Source: Taishania sp045629585 (lineage in GTDB: Bacteria; Bacteroidota; Bacteroidia; Flavobacteriales_D; Crocinitomicaceae). Taken from it: DNA of 35,625 nt. Below are positions 32,325 through 35,625 of this stretch, piece by piece; the first letter of the stretch is position 1; the number at the start of each line of letters is the position of its first letter. The translations under genes were made by a program, and so were the position numbers. The notes under the pieces are model-generated. The model saw only the letters and a program-made list of their open reading frames with translations. It was not told the DNA's origin and made no database searches. The stretch covers positions 1 through 35,625 of the forward strand of contig JAZQRM010000058.1 in assembly GCA_045629585.1 (NCBI GenBank), read 5' to 3'.

Positions 32325-34433
32325 ATGAAAAGAATTATTATTGCTTGTCTTGTACTCGCTGCGCAATTTAGTTTTGGTCAAGGTAAAGAATTAACCTTGA
32401 AGGATGCTGTTTTAGGGCAGTATAGTACTTTCTATCCGAAACATACTTTTGGTGTGAAGTGGATTCCTGGGACAGATAAGTATACCTATGTGGAGAATTA
32501 TTCAGCATTAATTGAAGTAGAAGCAAAAACAGGTAAATCAAAGGTTTTGATAAATGTTGAAGAGCTGAAACAACAGACAAGTTTGGAATTGAAATACCTT
32601 ACTGATTATTCTTGGGATGGGAATGATTTGATTATCTCCGATGGAAAAAAGTTTGCTAGCTATGATTTCAACAAAAAAACGGGTGGTGTATATGCTGTAG
32701 CCGAAGGGGAAAATGCGTTGAATCATATAGCTTCTAAATCGGTAGCCTATACGGTAGACAACAATGTGTGGGTTTACACGAAGGGCAAAGCTTCGGCAAT
32801 TACCAAACATTTAGAAAAGAATATTGTTGCAGGAGGCCCAATTGCAAGAAGTGAATTTGGGATTAAAGGCGGTTTGTTTTGGTCGGAACGTGGACAGTTT
32901 TTAGCTTTTTACGAAAAAAATGAAGCAGATGTTGCTGATTATCCTTTATTGGATGTGACAACAACACCTGGGCAATTGAAATCGATTAAATATCCTATGG
33001 CTGGGCAAATGTCAGAACAACCTAAAGTTGGAATTTATAATCTAGCTACAGGTAAATTAGTTTATATAAAGCCAAGCGGTAAGGCGGATGATTATTTAAC
33101 AAATTTGAGTTTTACTCCAGATGAAAAATATGTAGTAATAGCAGAAGTTAACCGCGATCAAAATCACATGAAATTAAATGTGTATGAGACGCAAACAGGT
33201 AATTATGTTCGTACTTTATTGGAAGAAAAGAGCGATAAATGGGTAGAACCTGAACATGCCGCTTATTTCATTAATGCTAAAACAAATGAGTTTATTTGGA
33301 TTTCTGAACGGGATGGTTTTAATAATCTTTATCACTATGATTTTTCAGGGAAATTAATTAAACAATTAACTGCAAATAAATTTGTGGCAAAAGGAATTGA
33401 AGCGTTTGCTGGAGGTAAGATTTTCTTTAATGCAACTGGAGTTTCTCCATTAAACACAATGCTTTATACTGTTGACTTAAATGGGAAACAAACTTTAGTA
33501 ACAAGTACTTCAGGTACGCATAATACCACGGTTTCAAGTACAGGTAGCTTCGTGTATGATGCTTATTCGAATCACGATGTGCCTAATGTTGAGCAAGTTT
33601 TGACAACTTCTGGTAAAGTGGTACGTACAGTTTTAACAGCTGAAAATAAATTGACAGAATATCAATATGGTTCTGCTGATATTGGAACGGTTGACAATGG
33701 TAAAGGAACAACATTATATACTCGCTTAATAAAGCCTTCGAATTTTGATCCGCATACTAAATACCCCGTTTTGGTTTATGTGTACGGTGGTCCACACGCA
33801 CAGTTGATTACGAATTCGTGGTTAGATGGGGCGAACTTATGGATGTATTGGTTAGCGGAACAAGGTTATCTTGTTTATACGTTGGACGGAAGAGGTTCTG
33901 CAGAACGTGGATTTGAGTTTGAATCAGTTATTCATCGTCAATTAGGTGTTGCAGAAATGGAAGATCAAATGGCTGGAGTAGACTATTTGAAGACATTAAA
34001 ATACGTAGATGGAAACCGAATCGCTGTACATGGCTGGTCTTTTGGTGGATTTATGACAACGAATTTGTTGCTAACGTATCCAGGTGTATTTACGTGTGGT
34101 GTTGCTGGTGGACCAGTTACAGATTGGAATTATTATGAAATCATGTACGGTGAACGTTATATGGATACTCCAGAACAAAATCCAGAAGGATATAAAAACA
34201 CAAGTCTTATTGAAAAAGCTCATCAGTTAAAGGATGAGTTATTATTGATTCACGGAACGATGGATGATGTGGTTGTTATGCAACACAATTATGCTTTAAT
34301 TAAGAAGTTTGTTGATTTAGGTATTCAAGTTGATTTCTTCCCTTATCCAACGCATTTACACAATGTAAGGGGTAAAGATAGAGTTCATTTGATGACTAAA
34401 ATATTAAACTACGTGATTGAAAAGAATAAATAA
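32325..34433 (+). CDS. Secreted S9 family (dipeptidyl peptidase IV-like) peptidase
   Basis: A 702-residue exported peptidase: signal peptide (cut near SFG/Q19), an N-terminal DPP IV-type beta-propeller (about 25-470) and a C-terminal alpha/beta-hydrolase domain. Catalytic Ser572 in GWSFGGF, Asp647/648 in HGTMDDVV and His679 in THLHNVRG. DPP IV enzymes remove X-Pro or X-Ala dipeptides from peptide N termini; in Bacteroidota they act in the periplasm in protein utilisation. The usual Gly after the catalytic His is replaced by Asn here. The gene stands alone, with its own promoter and a likely terminator. Confidence 0.93.
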   Translation: MKRIIIACLVLAAQFSFGQGKELTLKDAVLGQYSTFYPKHTFGVKWIPGTDKYTYVENYSALIEVEAKTGKSKVLINVEELKQQTSLELKYLTDYSWDGNDLIISDGKKFASYDFNKKTGGVYAVAEGENALNHIASKSVAYTVDNNVWVYTKGKASAITKHLEKNIVAGGPIARSEFGIKGGLFWSERGQFLAFYEKNEADVADYPLLDVTTTPGQLKSIKYPMAGQMSEQPKVGIYNLATGKLVYIKPSGKADDYLTNLSFTPDEKYVVIAEVNRDQNHMKLNVYETQTGNYVRTLLEEKSDKWVEPEHAAYFINAKTNEFIWISERDGFNNLYHYDFSGKLIKQLTANKFVAKGIEAFAGGKIFFNATGVSPLNTMLYTVDLNGKQTLVTSTSGTHNTTVSSTGSFVYDAYSNHDVPNVEQVLTTSGKVVRTVLTAENKLTEYQYGSADIGTVDNGKGTTLYTRLIKPSNFDPHTKYPVLVYVYGGPHAQLITNSWLDGANLWMYWLAEQGYLVYTLDGRGSAERGFEFESVIHRQLGVAEMEDQMAGVDYLKTLKYVDGNRIAVHGWSFGGFMTTNLLLTYPGVFTCGVAGGPVTDWNYYEIMYGERYMDTPEQNPEGYKNTSLIEKAHQLKDELLLIHGTMDDVVVMQHNYALIKKFVDLGIQVDFFPYPTHLHNVRGKDRVHLMTKILNYVIEKNK

Positions 34434-34457
34434 TTTTTGAGAAGTGATTTTGAAAGT

Positions 34458-34485
34458 GGTGTTGATTAATAATTGACACCTTTTT
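34458..34485 (+). terminator. Likely terminator after the S9 peptidase gene
   Basis: GGTGT (34458-34462) pairs with ACACC (34476-34480); the stem can be extended inward with two G-T wobbles. It is followed by TTTTT (34481-34485). It begins 25 bases after the stop codon. Confidence 0.65.
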
Positions 34486-34597
34486 CGTTTATGAGCAAGT
34501 TTGATAGATGATCTATTTTTAAGGATTATAATCAATAGAGAAACTCATTAGTAAAACGTAGGGGAGATAGTTACTCTAATAATGGGATACTTAATGT

Positions 34598-34639
34598 TTG
34601 ACCACTTTTTTAATCACTAGATTTTAAAAAAGTGGTCAA
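34598..34639. repeat. Perfect 16-bp-arm inverted repeat (orphan hairpin)
   Basis: TTGACCACTTTTTTAA (34598-34613) and TTAAAAAAGTGGTCAA (34624-34639) are exact reverse complements around a 10-base loop. Neither strand has a T-run after the stem, so it is not a standard terminator. It is far from both flanking starts. Confidence 0.8.
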
Positions 34640-34665
34640 CAATTACCTAAATGCATTTTTGCATG

Positions 34666-34680
34666 CCAAATAAAATTTGG
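34666..34680. repeat. Short inverted repeat CCAAAT-AAA-ATTTGG
   Basis: Perfect 6-bp arms with a 3-base loop, immediately after ATGCA-TTTT-TGCAT (34651-34664). Both follow the long hairpin within 30 bases. Confidence 0.55.
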
Positions 34681-34759
34681 TTCTTTTCAGTGTTGGGATA
34701 GATTGTAGAAAAGCAGCTTAAAAGTCTCTGTTAATAGATCCTTTTTCTTTTTCACATTA

Positions 34760-34783
34760 GTAAGGTATGAAATTTCACCTTAC
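34760..34783. repeat. Inverted repeat GTAAGGT / ACCTTAC
   Basis: 7-bp arms (34760-34766 with 34777-34783), followed on the plus strand by GTTTTAT. It could act as a weak terminator. Confidence 0.5.
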
Positions 34784-34909
34784 GTTTTATAGGTATTAAG
34801 TGGTATTGAGTAAACGGTTGTTTTTAACATTTTATCGGTTGATATGTAGCGTGTTGTATTAAAAAAATGTTAATCTGGATTTCTATTTAAAGAGATTGTT
34901 TTGTGTACT

Positions 34910-35425
34910 CTACTGATTTATTATTTGCGGATAAGGGTGGATTTTGAGTAATGAACTTTTATAATAAAAACCCAGTTCATATAATTCTCTGCTATTTAAG
35001 ACGCCAGAGCGCTGAAGGAATTCTACCTCACCATATTGAAAATACTTTTCAGTTTCAAATAAATCTGGATGATTTGTAGTGGAATTATGATATCCAAAGT
35101 CTTTGATTTCATTGTCTTCGATTTCCAGTACCAATTGCACTCGATTTCCCGTATGCGCGTTATGAAAAGCCAAATCCAATTTTTCATCTCTAAGTCTAAA
35201 AACGCGAGTGCTCAAAAAATCATCTTCACTAGACGATTTTTGTGTAAGTGATTGACATGATATTATATTTGGAGTGTCTTTATTTACTTCAACTTTAACA
35301 CCATCAATATAATAATGAGTTTCGCGACAACCAGATCGAATCGTTATTCCAGAATTCTCTTCCTGAGCATAAGAGGTAAATGCGAGCGGTAAAAGGAAGA
35401 ACAAAAAGTAGTTTAATTTTTTCAT
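34910..35425 (-). CDS. Small secreted protein, unknown
   Basis: A 171-residue protein with a signal peptide (hydrophobic 6-18, cut SYA/Q21). The mature part has two Cys residues (near 33 and 57), a Ser/Glu-rich patch and a strand-rich middle (QLVLEIEDNEIKDFGYHN). No recognised domain. ATG start at 35425. It converges on the hairpin-rich intergenic region and is divergent from the gene that begins at 35591. Confidence 0.65.
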   Translation of the reverse strand: MKKLNYFLFFLLPLAFTSYAQEENSGITIRSGCRETHYYIDGVKVEVNKDTPNIISCQSLTQKSSSEDDFLSTRVFRLRDEKLDLAFHNAHTGNRVQLVLEIEDNEIKDFGYHNSTTNHPDLFETEKYFQYGEVEFLQRSGVLNSRELYELGFYYKSSLLKIHPYPQIINQ

Positions 35426-35563
35426 CGTTTAGATTTTAATTGTTCATTATCAATTTAATTAAAAAACAAACAGTTAGGGAATGGAAAATCGCAAGTGTAG
35501 TTCTCATTGTTTGAAATGTCGAGCGATAACAATAAATCGATGAAGTTCTAAAATAGAAATCCG

Positions 35564-35571
35564 TATATTTG
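35564..35571 (+). promoter_or_regulatory. -7 box for the last, partial gene
   Basis: TATATTTG matches TAnnTTTG exactly, 19 bases before an ATG at 35591. Confidence 0.55.
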
Positions 35572-35590
35572 AGAAGCAAAATCGAAAGTA

Positions 35591-35625
35591 ATGTCAAAAA
35601 CTACAACGGCAGAAGGAAAATTAAC
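35591..35625 (+). CDS. Start of a gene running off the window (partial)
   Basis: ATG followed by an open frame reading MSKTTTAEGKL to the window edge. The start is supported by the exact -7 box 19 bases upstream. The visible 11 residues are not enough to name a family. Confidence 0.55.
   Translation, partial: MSKTTTAEGKL

Larger units (their letters stand above)
34434..34909. other. 476-base gene-free region with a hairpin cluster
   Basis: This is the only stretch over 300 bases without a gene. It lies between the S9 peptidase stop and the stop codon of a minus-strand secreted protein, so both flanking genes converge on it. Beyond the terminator at 34458-34485 it holds four inverted repeats (34598-34639, 34651-34664, 34666-34680 and 34760-34783). 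I see no tRNA, no convincing open frame and no IS remnant. Confidence 0.7.

Noticed and set aside
34582..34620. Twelve-codon open frame across the left arm of the 16-bp hairpin
   Set aside because: Too short, no leader or promoter signals, and it lies within the inverted repeat.
34651..34664. ATGCA-TTTT-TGCAT as a third MarR site
   Set aside because: The arms and spacing differ from TATGCWWGCATA and no fatty-acid gene follows; treated as part of the hairpin cluster.

Overview
The window looks like chromosomal DNA of a Bacteroidota bacterium, most likely a member of the Flavobacteriales. The evidence is low G+C sequence, no purine-rich Shine-Dalgarno motifs (starts are preceded by A-rich leaders), promoter -7 boxes of the TAnnTTTG type, signal peptides ending in ...A/Q, lipoprotein signal peptides, and family content such as a GldA-type ABC ATPase, a TPR/PD40 protein, a DUF4920 lipoprotein and a FadN-type beta-oxidation protein. 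I cannot place genus or species. I see no phage, IS element, CRISPR array, rRNA or tRNA; most of the window is ordinary core genome.

Layout. 1-1780: the tail of an upstream gene, a small lipoprotein and a secreted class-3 lipase. 1831-4172 (minus): a tight operon rsgA - dtd - mazG-like - a one-domain DEAD-box-like ATPase. 4298-7131 (plus): gldA-type ATPase, inorganic pyrophosphatase and tyrosyl-tRNA synthetase, closed by a strong terminator. 7194-10627 (minus): a small unknown protein, truA, a TPR/PD40 envelope protein and an EI24/CysZ-like membrane protein. 10750-13661 (plus): purB and a translationally coupled secreted protein of unknown function. 13658-18094 (minus): lnt, an overlapping membrane-anchored propeller-like protein and rnhB. 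18185-19103 (plus): two small exported proteins, each with its own terminator.

19178-31065 holds a dispersed fatty-acid beta-oxidation set on the minus strand: a MarR-family regulator, a FadN-type 3-hydroxyacyl-CoA dehydrogenase/enoyl-CoA hydratase, a FadA thiolase, an acetyl-CoA hydrolase/CoA-transferase and, about 5 kb further on, a FadE-type acyl-CoA dehydrogenase. Between them lie a CAP-domain protein, a NatA/NatB-type ABC exporter (plus strand) and a DEAD-box helicase with a DbpA-type RNA-binding domain. The upstream regions of marR-fadN-fadA and of the separate fadE each contain a 12-bp palindrome of the form TATGCWWGCATA. I noticed no other copy in the window. This is the most interesting regulatory signal here: probably the operator of the MarR protein, linking the two loci into one regulon.

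31252-32151 (minus): a hotdog thioesterase and an acidic unknown protein. 32325-34433 (plus): a secreted S9 (DPP IV-like) peptidase. 34434-34909 is the only gene-free stretch over 300 bases. It holds a likely terminator and then a cluster of inverted repeats, including a perfect 16-bp-arm hairpin with no obvious terminator role. The window ends with a small secreted unknown protein (minus) and the first codons of a new gene (plus). No wholly new multi-gene system is evident. The best leads are the putative MarR/fad operator, the one-domain DEAD-like ATPase in the rsgA operon and the hairpin cluster.
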